From Fructobacillus durionis (GTDB lineage Bacteria; Bacillota; Bacilli; Lactobacillales; Lactobacillaceae), in contig NZ_FOLI01000001.1 of the NCBI RefSeq assembly GCF_900112405.1, positions 1-64,000 on the forward strand: a DNA stretch of 64,000 nucleotides. The letters run 5' to 3'. Within the stretch, counting starts at the first letter, position 1. Every line of letters starts with the position of its first letter. The position numbers and the translations under genes are program-made. Of the stretch, positions 1 to 7,309 are shown piece by piece. The notes under the pieces are model-generated. The model searched no databases and was not told the origin of the DNA. It worked only from the letters and a program-made list of their open reading frames with translations.

Positions 1-148
1 CATCTAAGTGTGAAACTCGCCTCGAGATGAGATTTCCCATCTAATTAATAGAGTAAGACCCCTCAGAGATGATGAGGTAGATAGGCTAGAAGTGAAAGTG
101 CTGTGAGGCATGGAGCGGACTAGTACTAATCGGTCGAGGACTTAACCA
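1..148 (+). rRNA. 23S ribosomal RNA, 3' end (partial)
   Basis: The window opens inside the 3' terminal part of a 23S rRNA. The conserved end of the molecule, with the TAGTACTAATCGGTCGAGG segment and the closing CTTAACCAA, is readable at about 121-148. Only about 150 bases are present; the 16S and most of the 23S lie upstream. The 5S gene and a tRNA cluster follow on the same strand, as in a standard Lactobacillales rrn operon. Confidence 0.95.
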
Positions 149-222
149 AAGAGTCAAATGAGTGGTTTGTTTAAGGAAAAAGAGAAGTAAGGATTATTTA
201 GTTTTGAGTGTAAAAGCTCAAA

Positions 223-344
223 AGGTGTCGTGTCGATGGCAAAGAGGAACCACCTGTTCCCATCTCGAACACAGAAGTTAAGCTCTTTAGCGCCAAAAGT
301 AGTTGCCGGAACGCTGGCTGCGAGGATAGGACGATGCGATGCCT
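223..344 (+). rRNA. 5S ribosomal RNA
   Basis: The conserved internal block CCCATCTCGAACACAGAAGT is present, followed by the GCGAGGATAGGACG segment. The ends AGGTGTCGTGTCG and CGATGCGATGCCT pair over about 13 positions, counting G-U pairs, and this defines the terminal helix and the boundaries given. It lies about 75 bases after the 23S end. Confidence 0.93.
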
Positions 345-371
345 GTACATATAAAAATGAAAAAGAGTTTT

Positions 372-462
372 GGAGAGGTGTCCGAGTCAGGCTTAAGGAG
401 CACGGTTGGAAACCGTGTAAGCGGTTAACGCCGCTTCGAGGGTTCGAATCCCTTCTTCTCCA
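372..462 (+). tRNA. tRNA-Ser (anticodon GGA)
   Basis: A class II tRNA with a long variable arm. The acceptor halves GGAGAGG and CTTCTCC pair. The anticodon loop TTGGAAA gives GGA, which reads UCC. The T-arm GGGTTCGAATCCC is canonical. No CCA is encoded. It is the first tRNA after the 5S gene. Confidence 0.93.
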
Positions 463-469
463 TTCTTTC

Positions 470-542
470 GGACGATTAGCTCAGCTGGGAGAGCACCTGC
501 CTTACAAGCAGGGGGTCACAGGTTCGATCCCTGTATCGTCCA
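470..542 (+). tRNA. tRNA-Val (anticodon TAC)
   Basis: The acceptor stem GGACGAT/ATCGTCC, the D-arm TAGCTCAGCTGGGAGAGC, the anticodon loop CTTACAA (TAC) and the T-arm CAGGTTCGATCCCTG are all canonical. It starts eight bases after tRNA-Ser and is probably cotranscribed with the rrn operon. Confidence 0.95.
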
Positions 543-611
543 TTTAAAATCTCTTTTTTTATTTTTACAGCGTGCACAATAGTGTTTGATAGGGTGCAAG
601 TCCCTAGCATG

Positions 612-640
612 TTGTTCAGTTATCAGACTGATTTTATTAT
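612..640 (+). promoter_or_regulatory. possible promoter for the second tRNA group
   Basis: TTGTTC at 612-617 and TATTAT at 635-640 are separated by 17 bases and lie just upstream of tRNA-Trp. This would give the Trp-His-Leu group its own start inside the roughly 105-base gap after tRNA-Val. It is a visual match only; read-through from the rrn operon is equally possible. Confidence 0.3.
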
Positions 641-649
641 ACTAATCTT

Positions 650-720
650 AGGGATATAGTTTAATGGTAGAATAGCGGTCTCCAAAACCGTTGATGGGGG
701 TTCGATTCCCTCTATCCCTG
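650..720 (+). tRNA. tRNA-Trp (anticodon CCA)
   Basis: The acceptor AGGGATA/TATCCCT, the anticodon loop CTCCAAA (CCA) and the T-arm GGGGTTCGATTCCC are visible. CCA follows directly at 721-723 and could be an encoded 3' end. tRNA-His follows four bases later. Confidence 0.94.
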
Positions 721-724
721 CCAT

Positions 725-798
725 GGCGGTAGTGGTGAAGTGGTTAACACACTGGTTTGTGGATCCAGCATGCGAGGGTTCGATCCCCTTCTACCGCC
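725..798 (+). tRNA. tRNA-His (anticodon GTG)
   Basis: The loop TTGTGGA gives the anticodon GTG. The molecule carries the extra 5' G (725) opposite the C discriminator (798), which is the identity element of tRNA-His. The stem GCGGTAG/CTACCGC encloses canonical D and T arms. Confidence 0.95.
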
Positions 799-824
799 CT
801 AATAAAGTATTTATACTTTATATT

Positions 825-908
825 GCCCTTGTGGCGGAATTGGCAGACGCGCTGGACTCAAAATCCAGTGGTGGCAACACCGTGTGGGTTCGACTCCCAC
901 CGAGGGCA
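825..908 (+). tRNA. tRNA-Leu (anticodon CAA)
   Basis: A class II tRNA with a long variable arm. The acceptor is GCCCTTG/CGAGGGC, the anticodon loop CTCAAAA gives CAA (codon UUG), and the T-arm is GGGTTCGACTCCC. It is the last tRNA of the cluster and is followed by a terminator. Confidence 0.94.
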
Positions 909-915
909 TACATAC

Positions 916-943
916 AACCTGGACTTTTGTCCAGGTTTTTTTG
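916..943 (+). terminator. terminator of the rRNA/tRNA operon
   Basis: The stem ACCTGGAC/GTCCAGGT with a short loop is followed by a T run. A second inverted repeat, AAGGCCT/AGGCCTT with a T tract (951-985), follows immediately and may act as a backup before rsmG. Confidence 0.85.
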
Positions 944-1040
944 TTTATAAAAGGCCTTAAGAACCTTGATTATCAGGCCTTTTTTAGGTATTCTTAATAT
1001 TAGTAAACTAGGGACAATTGGCCTGGTTTGGAGGAAAATT

Positions 1041-1757
1041 TTGGACCAAGAAACATTCAAAAAATTATTGAAAGAGGCTGGATTAGCCCTTTCAGATAAG
1101 CAAATGGAACAGTTCGAGACCTACTTCAACGAACTCGTTTTGGCCAACCAGTCTTTCAACTTGACGGCCATCACGGAGAAAAAGGAAGTCTATTTAAAGC
1201 ACTTTTATGATTCCTTGACTTTAGCCCTTGAAATTCCAAAGTTAAAGGAGGGTGAGCCAACCTTAATTGACGTTGGTTCCGGAGCGGGTTTTCCAGCTTT
1301 ACCCTTGAAGATTGCCCTACCTAACCTTCAAGTGACGATGGTTGATTCCTTGAATAAGCGTGTCAACTTCTTAAAGGAAATGGTCGTAAAACTCGGCTTA
1401 ACTGGGGTAACTGTTATGCACGGTCGTGCTGAAGATTTAGGTAAGGATTTAAACTTACGTGAATCCTTTGATTATGCAACGGCACGAGCCGTTGCTCGGA
1501 CACAGGTTTTGGCCGAATATACCTTGCCATTTGTAAAGATTGGTGGCGAATTCTTGGTGATGAAGGGTTCTGCTGGTAAGGATGAAATGGCGGCTGGTAA
1601 AAAAGCCTTGGCGACTTTGGGCGGAAAGTTAGTTTCCGAAAAGTCCTTTGAATTACCTAACGGCGATCCACGTGTTATTCAAGTGGTTGAGAAGGTTTCA
1701 AAGACCCCTAAGAAGTATCCTCGACAGGCTGGAACACCAACGAAGAAACCTCTCTAA
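1041..1757 (+). CDS. rsmG: 16S rRNA (guanine-N7)-methyltransferase RsmG
   Basis: RsmG (GidB) methylates N7 of G527 in 16S rRNA using S-adenosylmethionine; loss gives low-level streptomycin resistance in other species. The SAM-binding motif I reads DVGSGAGFPALPLKI, near residue 75. I place the start at the TTG at 1041 because GGAGG lies eight bases upstream and the product, 238 aa, then has the usual family length. The longer frame from the ATG at 966 would begin inside the upstream hairpin region. parA follows 26 bases later, the order rsmG-parA-parB being typical near the Firmicutes origin. Confidence 0.93.
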   Translation: MDQETFKKLLKEAGLALSDKQMEQFETYFNELVLANQSFNLTAITEKKEVYLKHFYDSLTLALEIPKLKEGEPTLIDVGSGAGFPALPLKIALPNLQVTMVDSLNKRVNFLKEMVVKLGLTGVTVMHGRAEDLGKDLNLRESFDYATARAVARTQVLAEYTLPFVKIGGEFLVMKGSAGKDEMAAGKKALATLGGKLVSEKSFELPNGDPRVIQVVEKVSKTPKKYPRQAGTPTKKPL

Positions 1758-1783
1758 GATTTTTGTAGTAAAGGAGCCTTATT

Positions 1784-2548
1784 GTGGCGAAAATCATTGC
1801 ATTAGCAAATCAAAAGGGTGGTGTCGGTAAGACGACGACCAGTATTAACCTTTCGGCGGCTTTAGCAAAGGCTGGTAAGAAGGTTCTTTTAGTGGACGCT
1901 GACCCACAGGGAAACGCTTCTTCAGGAGTTGGGGTTGATAAGTCCGAACTAGAACACGACATTTATGATGTTTTAGTGAATGATTTCCCAGTGCAAGATG
2001 CTATTATGGCTTCTTCCTCAGAAGGATTAGACATTATTCCAACGACGATTCAGCTTTCAGAAGCGGAAGTTCAATTAGTGGACATGGAAGAACGAGAGTA
2101 TCGTTTATCTAAGGCGCTTGCAAAGGTTCAAGGAAATTATGATTACGTTATTATCGATAATCCACCTTCGTTGGGATTGTTAACGATTAATTCCTTTACC
2201 GCAGCAGATGCTGTTTTAATTCCAGTGCAGACTGAGTTCTACGCTTTGGAAGGTTTAGGACAGTTGATTAACACGATTGAATTGGTTCGTCAGGGATTGA
2301 ATCCAGACCTTGAAATGGCTGGTATCTTGTTGACGATGTACGATGGTCGTACGAACCTTGGAAAGCAAGTATCTGAACAGGTCCGTTCTTACTTTGAAGA
2401 CCGTGTTTACGACACAGTGATTCCACGTTCTGTTCGATTATCAGAAGCACCATCATACGGACAAGCCATTATCGACTTTGATCCTAAATCAACGGGTGCT
2501 AAGTTGTACACGGAGTTTGCCAAGGAGGTCATCGCACAGTATGGCTAA
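1784..2548 (+). CDS. parA: chromosome partitioning ATPase ParA/Soj
   Basis: A deviant Walker-type ATPase of the ParA/Soj family, which acts with ParB on parS sites in chromosome segregation and control of DnaA. The N-terminus carries the deviant Walker A motif KGGVGKTTT (residues 10-18), DADPQGNAS and the later IDNPPSLG block. The start is a GTG at 1784 with AAGGAG about nine bases upstream; 254 aa is the normal length. Its last eight bases overlap parB, which implies coupled translation. Confidence 0.95.
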   Translation: MAKIIALANQKGGVGKTTTSINLSAALAKAGKKVLLVDADPQGNASSGVGVDKSELEHDIYDVLVNDFPVQDAIMASSSEGLDIIPTTIQLSEAEVQLVDMEEREYRLSKALAKVQGNYDYVIIDNPPSLGLLTINSFTAADAVLIPVQTEFYALEGLGQLINTIELVRQGLNPDLEMAGILLTMYDGRTNLGKQVSEQVRSYFEDRVYDTVIPRSVRLSEAPSYGQAIIDFDPKSTGAKLYTEFAKEVIAQYG

Positions 2549-3443
2549 GCAAAAAAGTGGCTTGGGAAAGAACATGGATTCCTTATTTGGTTCCAATGGG
2601 ATTTCTAAACAAGCATTAGAACATTCAAAAACAATTACACGAACAGTTGAAGCTGGTGAAAAAGTCATTGACTTGCCATTGGCTAAAATTGAAGCCAACC
2701 CATTCCAACCACGTCTTCATTTTGATGAAACGTCAATTAAGGAATTGGCCCAGTCAATTCAGGAAAATGGTTTATTAACGCCAATCATCGTTCGTAAGTC
2801 CGGTGCTAAGTACGAAATCATTGCTGGAGAACGTCGTTTCCGTGCAAGTAAGACTTTGGCAAAGAAGACGATTTCAGCAATCGTTCGAGAGACCAACGAT
2901 GAAACGATGGCGACCTTAGCCTTGATTGAAAACTTGCAGCGTGATGACCTGGATCCAATCGAAGAAGCCCGCGCCTATGCGAACTTGATGGCACAGCTCG
3001 ATTTGACCCAGTCAAAGTTGGCTAGCCGCGTCGGAAAAGAACGTGCGACGGTTGCTAATGCCTTGCGTCTCTTGAAGTTACCAGATAACGTTCAGGAATT
3101 AGTTCAGCAGGGGCAGTTGTCCATGGGGCAAGCCCGTGCCTTACTCGGTCTTGAAAAAGAGTCACAGATGAACGCTGTGGTTTCTGCCATCTTGAAGGAT
3201 GGGCTGAACGTTCGTCAGGTTGAAGCCTTAGTTAAGCGAGTGAACGCCGGCGACAAGCCTAAGCGAGAGGAAAAGAAGCCTTCGCCATTTGTTGAAGACT
3301 TATCCCAACGCCTAGAGGAAAAGTTTGGTACTAAGGTCAAGGTGAACGCTGGTAAAAAGGGTTCTGGAAAGATTGAAATTAACTACGTTTCCAACCGTGA
3401 TTTGGAACGCATTTTAGAAATTTTAGCCATTGAGGTGGATTAA
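2541..3443 (+). CDS. parB: chromosome partitioning protein ParB/Spo0J
   Basis: A CTP-dependent clamp that loads at parS and recruits SMC. The N-terminal ParB/Srx domain has the CTP-binding GERRFRAS motif (about residues 95-102), followed by the helix-turn-helix around TQSKLASRVGKERATVANAL and a C-terminal dimerisation domain. The start is the ATG at 2541, with AGGAGG inside the parA end; the product is 300 aa. The open frame extends further upstream in parA, but that part resembles nothing. No parS site was found by eye in the window. Confidence 0.94.
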   Translation: MAKQKSGLGKNMDSLFGSNGISKQALEHSKTITRTVEAGEKVIDLPLAKIEANPFQPRLHFDETSIKELAQSIQENGLLTPIIVRKSGAKYEIIAGERRFRASKTLAKKTISAIVRETNDETMATLALIENLQRDDLDPIEEARAYANLMAQLDLTQSKLASRVGKERATVANALRLLKLPDNVQELVQQGQLSMGQARALLGLEKESQMNAVVSAILKDGLNVRQVEALVKRVNAGDKPKREEKKPSPFVEDLSQRLEEKFGTKVKVNAGKKGSGKIEINYVSNRDLERILEILAIEVD

Positions 3444-3445
3444 TC

Positions 3446-3658
3446 ATGGTTGATCAAAAAGACTACGGTCTAGGTGATTTGGTTGAAATGAAGAAGCCAC
3501 ATGCATGTGGTACCAATGCCTGGATTATTAACCGAATGGGGGCTGACATTAAGTTGACCTGCTCAGCCTGTGAGCGGACAATTATGTTGACCCGTTTCAA
3601 CTTCGATAAGCGCCTTAAAAAGGTGTTGAAGAAGGCAGATGACAAACAAGAAGATTAG
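3446..3658 (+). CDS. DUF951 family protein
   Basis: A 70-aa protein of the DUF951 family, nearly always found between parB and ychF in Lactobacillales. The pattern HACGTNAW, then a basic and hydrophobic stretch, then CSAC suggests a small zinc-ribbon-like or nucleic-acid-binding fold; this is inference, and no function is established to my knowledge. It starts two bases after the parB stop, so it is certainly in the same transcript. Confidence 0.85.
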   Translation: MVDQKDYGLGDLVEMKKPHACGTNAWIINRMGADIKLTCSACERTIMLTRFNFDKRLKKVLKKADDKQED

Positions 3659-3679
3659 TCAAAGGAAAGGACTGATAAC

Positions 3680-4780
3680 ATGGCTTTAACAGCTGGTATC
3701 GTTGGTTTACCTAACGTCGGGAAATCAACACTTTTTAACGCAATTACGAAGGCCGGGGCCGAAATGGCCAACTACCCCTTCGCAACGATTGAACCAAACG
3801 TGGGAATCGTTGAAGTGCCTGACAAGCGTTTGGCACGCATTCAAGAATTAATTCCAGCCGATAAGGTTGTTCCTACGACTTTTGAATTTACTGACATCGC
3901 CGGAATCGTTAAGGGCGCTTCAAAGGGTGAAGGACTGGGAAACAAGTTCTTGGAAAACATCCGTCAAGTAAACGCCATTGTGCACGTTGTTCGTGCCTTC
4001 GATGACGATGAAATCATTCACGTTAACGGTAAGGTTGACCCATTGGATGATATCGCAACCATCAACACTGAATTGGTTTTGGCTGATTTGGAAGCCGTTG
4101 AGAAGCGCTATGCAAAGGTTGCTCGTGCAGCGAAGGGTTCTGATAAGGCTGCCAAGGCTGAAGCCGCAGTTCTTGAAAAGATTAAGCCTGTTTTGGAAGA
4201 CGGTAAGGCCGTTCGTTCCATTGACTTCACTGAAGAGGAACAGGCCGTTGTCAAGGGATTGTTCTTGTTGACGTCAAAGCCAACGCTTTACGTAGCAAAC
4301 ATTGCCGAAGACGACATGGGTGACCCTGAGAATTCTCCTTACTACAAGCAAATTAAGGAATTCGCAGACAGCGAAAATGCCGAAGTGATTGCCTTGTCTG
4401 CAGAAGCAGAAGAAGAAATCGCTCAGTTGGATGACGACGAAAAGGCGGACTTCTTGGAATTGGCTGGTGTTGAAGAACCCGGTTTGGACAAGTTGATTCG
4501 CTCAGCCTACCACTTGTTGGACTTGCGTACCTTCTTCACCGCAGGTGAAAAGGAAACGCGTGCCTGGACATTTAAGGCCGGTTACAAGGCACCTCAAGCT
4601 GCTGGTGTTATTCACTCCGACTTTGAACGTGGCTTTATCCGTGCCGAAACCTTCTCATTCGATGATTTAGATAAGTACGGTTCAGAAAAGGCCGTGAAGG
4701 AAGCTGGCCGTTTGCGTTCTGAAGGTAAGGAATACGTTGTTCAAGATGGCGACATCATGGAATTCCTATTCAACGTTTAA
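3680..4780 (+). CDS. ychF: redox-regulated ATPase YchF (OBG family)
   Basis: An Obg-related P-loop NTPase that prefers ATP and associates with ribosomes. The G1 motif GLPNVGKST lies at residues 8-16, with DIAGIVKGASKGEGLGNKFL as the G3/switch region, a coiled-coil insertion in the middle, and a C-terminal TGS domain ending in the family-typical DGDIMEFLFNV. The length of 366 aa is standard. It is 21 bases after the DUF951 gene with a GGAAAGGA ribosome-binding region. Confidence 0.96.
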   Translation: MALTAGIVGLPNVGKSTLFNAITKAGAEMANYPFATIEPNVGIVEVPDKRLARIQELIPADKVVPTTFEFTDIAGIVKGASKGEGLGNKFLENIRQVNAIVHVVRAFDDDEIIHVNGKVDPLDDIATINTELVLADLEAVEKRYAKVARAAKGSDKAAKAEAAVLEKIKPVLEDGKAVRSIDFTEEEQAVVKGLFLLTSKPTLYVANIAEDDMGDPENSPYYKQIKEFADSENAEVIALSAEAEEEIAQLDDDEKADFLELAGVEEPGLDKLIRSAYHLLDLRTFFTAGEKETRAWTFKAGYKAPQAAGVIHSDFERGFIRAETFSFDDLDKYGSEKAVKEAGRLRSEGKEYVVQDGDIMEFLFNV

Positions 4781-4801
4781 TATTTAGAAAAAGGTGAGAC
4801 G

Positions 4802-5527
4802 ATGACAGAAGTCGAACACAAATTTACGAAGAAAAACCAGGACTTCCTTTTCCATTTGGAAAAGGGCTTGGCTGATAGCGATAAAATCAGTGAAGAAAAG
4901 AAGGAAGAAATCCTAGGTGAAGTTGAACAACAGTTGGCCGAAGGACAAAAGCTTGGGCACACCGCTGCCCAACTCTTTGGTACACCAGCAGAAACTTTGG
5001 AAAAATATCTTAACCCTGTTGCCTTGGCAAAGGGCTTCCACGATTATTCCTTTGGATTTTTAGCTGGTGATACTGCCTTGGTTTTGATTATGTTCTTAAC
5101 CGGTTTCTTTACAGTAACCATGGGATTCTCAGGATCTAAGTCAGGATCTGAAGGAATTGGTGTTTCATCAATTATCTTACTTTCCCTCTGGGGTGGTGCT
5201 ATCTATACGATGGCCATGCAACGTTTCATTCCAAATCCTAAGGAAGACCAAAGCAAGAAAAAGATTCCAAGCTGGTTGATGTTGGTAATCGTCGCACTGC
5301 TTTGGATTGGTGGCTTTACAGCCTTCCTTTACTTGCCAGCTGCATTAAACCCAGTCTTGCCTGTATGGGGTAACGGTTTGATGTTCTTCATCGCTTGGGC
5401 ACTGTACTTTGTTAACCGTCGTTATGCCGGCTTGAAGCGTGGTGGTGTTTTGGCCATTTCAAAGCTTGCACAACAGGAACGTTTACGTCAGGAAAACGAG
5501 AAGCAAGAGAATCAGAAGCGAGGCTAA
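4802..5527 (+). CDS. DUF1129 family membrane protein
   Basis: A 241-aa protein. Residues 1-75 are a charged, helical DUF1129-type segment with repeated Glu/Lys pairs. About four hydrophobic segments follow (roughly 88-110, 120-140, 160-180, 190-205), and the tail is basic and Gln-rich. In lactobacilli such proteins commonly follow ychF. The function is unknown. It ends two bases before the response regulator gene, so the two are probably cotranscribed. Confidence 0.8.
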   Translation: MTEVEHKFTKKNQDFLFHLEKGLADSDKISEEKKEEILGEVEQQLAEGQKLGHTAAQLFGTPAETLEKYLNPVALAKGFHDYSFGFLAGDTALVLIMFLTGFFTVTMGFSGSKSGSEGIGVSSIILLSLWGGAIYTMAMQRFIPNPKEDQSKKKIPSWLMLVIVALLWIGGFTAFLYLPAALNPVLPVWGNGLMFFIAWALYFVNRRYAGLKRGGVLAISKLAQQERLRQENEKQENQKRG

Positions 5528-5529
5528 TC

Positions 5530-6219
5530 ATGAAGATTTTAGTTGTTGATGACGATCAAGAGATCGCTGAATTACTCGAAATTTATCTGAAGAACGAAGG
5601 CTACGAAGCCCTTATCGCTAAAGACGGTAAGGAAGCTCTGTCAAAGTTTAATACGAACCCTGACATTGCTTTGATGGTCTTGGACATTATGATGCCAAAC
5701 ATGACAGGATTTGATGTGTTGAAGGAAGTCCGCAAGGACACCCACATGCCAATCTTGATGCTGTCTGCGAAGTCATCGGACATGGATAAGATTCAAGGTT
5801 TGATTTCTGGTGCTGACGACTATGTGACAAAGCCTTTCAACCCATTGGAAGTAATGGCACGTATCCGTTCTTTGATTCGCCGCTCACAAAACGCCGTGCA
5901 GGAACAAAAGCCTGATGTGTTGAACGTCGCTTCATTGGTGATTAACAAGGATTCACATGATGTGAAGACGGCATCTGGGGAATTGGTTAACCTGACAGCC
6001 CTTGAATTTGGCATTCTCTACCTTTTGGCTTCACACCCAAACCGTGTCTTCTCTGCTGATGACATTTTTGAACGTGTTTGGCAGCAAGAGTCCGTTGTTT
6101 CAGCCAAGACGGTTATGGTCCACGTGTCACACCTTCGTGATAAGCTTGAAGAAGCGACGAACGGTGACCAGGTCATTCAAACCGTTTGGGGTGTTGGTTA
6201 TAAAATTGAAGTGAACTAA
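5530..6219 (+). CDS. OmpR-family response regulator (VanR-like)
   Basis: A two-component response regulator. The receiver domain (1-115) has the acidic pocket VVDDD at 5-9, the phospho-acceptor D52 in LDIMMP and the conserved K101 in VTKPF. A winged-helix OmpR/PhoB DNA-binding domain fills about 130-229 and ends with QTVWGVGYKIE. It is followed at once by its kinase gene and a D,D-carboxypeptidase gene, so it may control cell-wall functions; that target is inferred from context. VanR-type naming reflects family resemblance only and is no evidence of glycopeptide resistance. Confidence 0.9.
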   Translation: MKILVVDDDQEIAELLEIYLKNEGYEALIAKDGKEALSKFNTNPDIALMVLDIMMPNMTGFDVLKEVRKDTHMPILMLSAKSSDMDKIQGLISGADDYVTKPFNPLEVMARIRSLIRRSQNAVQEQKPDVLNVASLVINKDSHDVKTASGELVNLTALEFGILYLLASHPNRVFSADDIFERVWQQESVVSAKTVMVHVSHLRDKLEEATNGDQVIQTVWGVGYKIEVN

Positions 6220-6220
6220 T

Positions 6221-7309
6221 ATGGTCAAAAAAGCAAAAATTATCTGCCAATCGATTCTTAAAATCATTTTCGGAATTGGCTTTATCCTAGCAGCAGGCTG
6301 GGTGCTTTTCTTTGACATTTTGAAAGAAAGGCCCAGCTGGTCATCATGGACTAGTTGGCCTTCTTTTTGCATTTTCACAGGGCTTTTGACTTTGCTTTTG
6401 CTGGTTCTTACCATCCGACGTGCCAAGAAAGAAGTTCGGATGATGCGTTTGGTGAATGAGCTTCAGTCAGCGATTGAAAAAGAAGAGAAGGTTCAGTTAC
6501 CAGACAAGTTAACCGGCCCAATGGACCAGCAAATTAAAGAAATCTTTGATTTAACTCAGCAGCAGTTTGACGAAGAGCATCAGGAGCAGCTGCAGATGGC
6601 TGCTTCGAAGGAAGAGATGATGACCAACATCTCTCACGATTTGCGTACTCCTCTAACTGCCATTATTGGTTACTTGGGGTTGGTTGTGACGCCGACAACC
6701 GTCATGCAAGCAGAGGATGAAAAGAAATACCTTGAAACGGCTTACCATAAGGCTAACCAGATGAAAGTCCTGGTAGAGGACCTCTTTGAGTTTGCTAAGC
6801 TACAGTCTTCCCAGATTACATTGAATGTGTCGGACTTTTCACTGGGTGATTTGTTTGACCAGGTTTTGGCCAATTATGCCGTTGAGGCCGAGAAGAAGGG
6901 AATTCGTTTGACTACCCAATTGGCACCTGAGTTAATTGTGATGGCTGGCGACTCAGAAAAGCTGGCCCGTGTTTTAATTAACTTGGTTGAAAACGCTTTG
7001 AAATATGGGCAGGGTGCCTCGTTCATTAAGTTGACGGCGCAAGAAAAAGCGGATGGACAGGTTGAAATTCGTGTTGTCAATAACGGTCCTGCCATCCCTG
7101 AGCAGTCCTTGAACCAGCTCTTTAACCGTTTTTACCGTGTTGAGTCCTCTCGTAACACGAAAACAGGTGGAACGGGCCTAGGTCTCTCCATCGTGAAGGG
7201 TGTCATTGATAAGCACCATGGGCAGGTTCGTGCCGAATCAAATGCTGATTTAACGGCCTTTATTATTACTTTGCCAAAGCAACAAGAAAAAGAAGAAGTG
7301 AATGTTTAA
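6221..7309 (+). CDS. sensor histidine kinase (VanS-like)
   Basis: A membrane kinase of 362 aa. Two hydrophobic segments (about 12-32 and 48-65) enclose only a very short external stretch, so it probably senses within or near the membrane. The H-box SHDLRTPLTAIIGYLG contains the phospho-acceptor H139. The N-box LINLVENALKYG and the G-box GTGLGLSIVKG follow. It starts one base after the response regulator stop and overlaps the next gene by 8 bp, which marks an operon of regulator, kinase and carboxypeptidase. Confidence 0.92.
   Translation: MVKKAKIICQSILKIIFGIGFILAAGWVLFFDILKERPSWSSWTSWPSFCIFTGLLTLLLLVLTIRRAKKEVRMMRLVNELQSAIEKEEKVQLPDKLTGPMDQQIKEIFDLTQQQFDEEHQEQLQMAASKEEMMTNISHDLRTPLTAIIGYLGLVVTPTTVMQAEDEKKYLETAYHKANQMKVLVEDLFEFAKLQSSQITLNVSDFSLGDLFDQVLANYAVEAEKKGIRLTTQLAPELIVMAGDSEKLARVLINLVENALKYGQGASFIKLTAQEKADGQVEIRVVNNGPAIPEQSLNQLFNRFYRVESSRNTKTGGTGLGLSIVKGVIDKHHGQVRAESNADLTAFIITLPKQQEKEEVNV

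Noticed and set aside
230-950. Open frames across the 5S and tRNA region (230-547, 723-950, 757-960, 818-1060 minus)
   Set aside because: They run through the rRNA and tRNA genes, have no ribosome-binding sites and show no protein-like composition.
966-1040. Upstream start of rsmG at the ATG 966
   Set aside because: It lies in the hairpin following the tRNA operon and lacks a ribosome-binding site; TTG 1041 has GGAGG and gives the normal length.
1784-4780. parS sites near parAB
   Set aside because: I looked for TGTTTCACGTGAAACA-like palindromes around each CACGTG I noticed and found none that matched; a motif scan would be needed.
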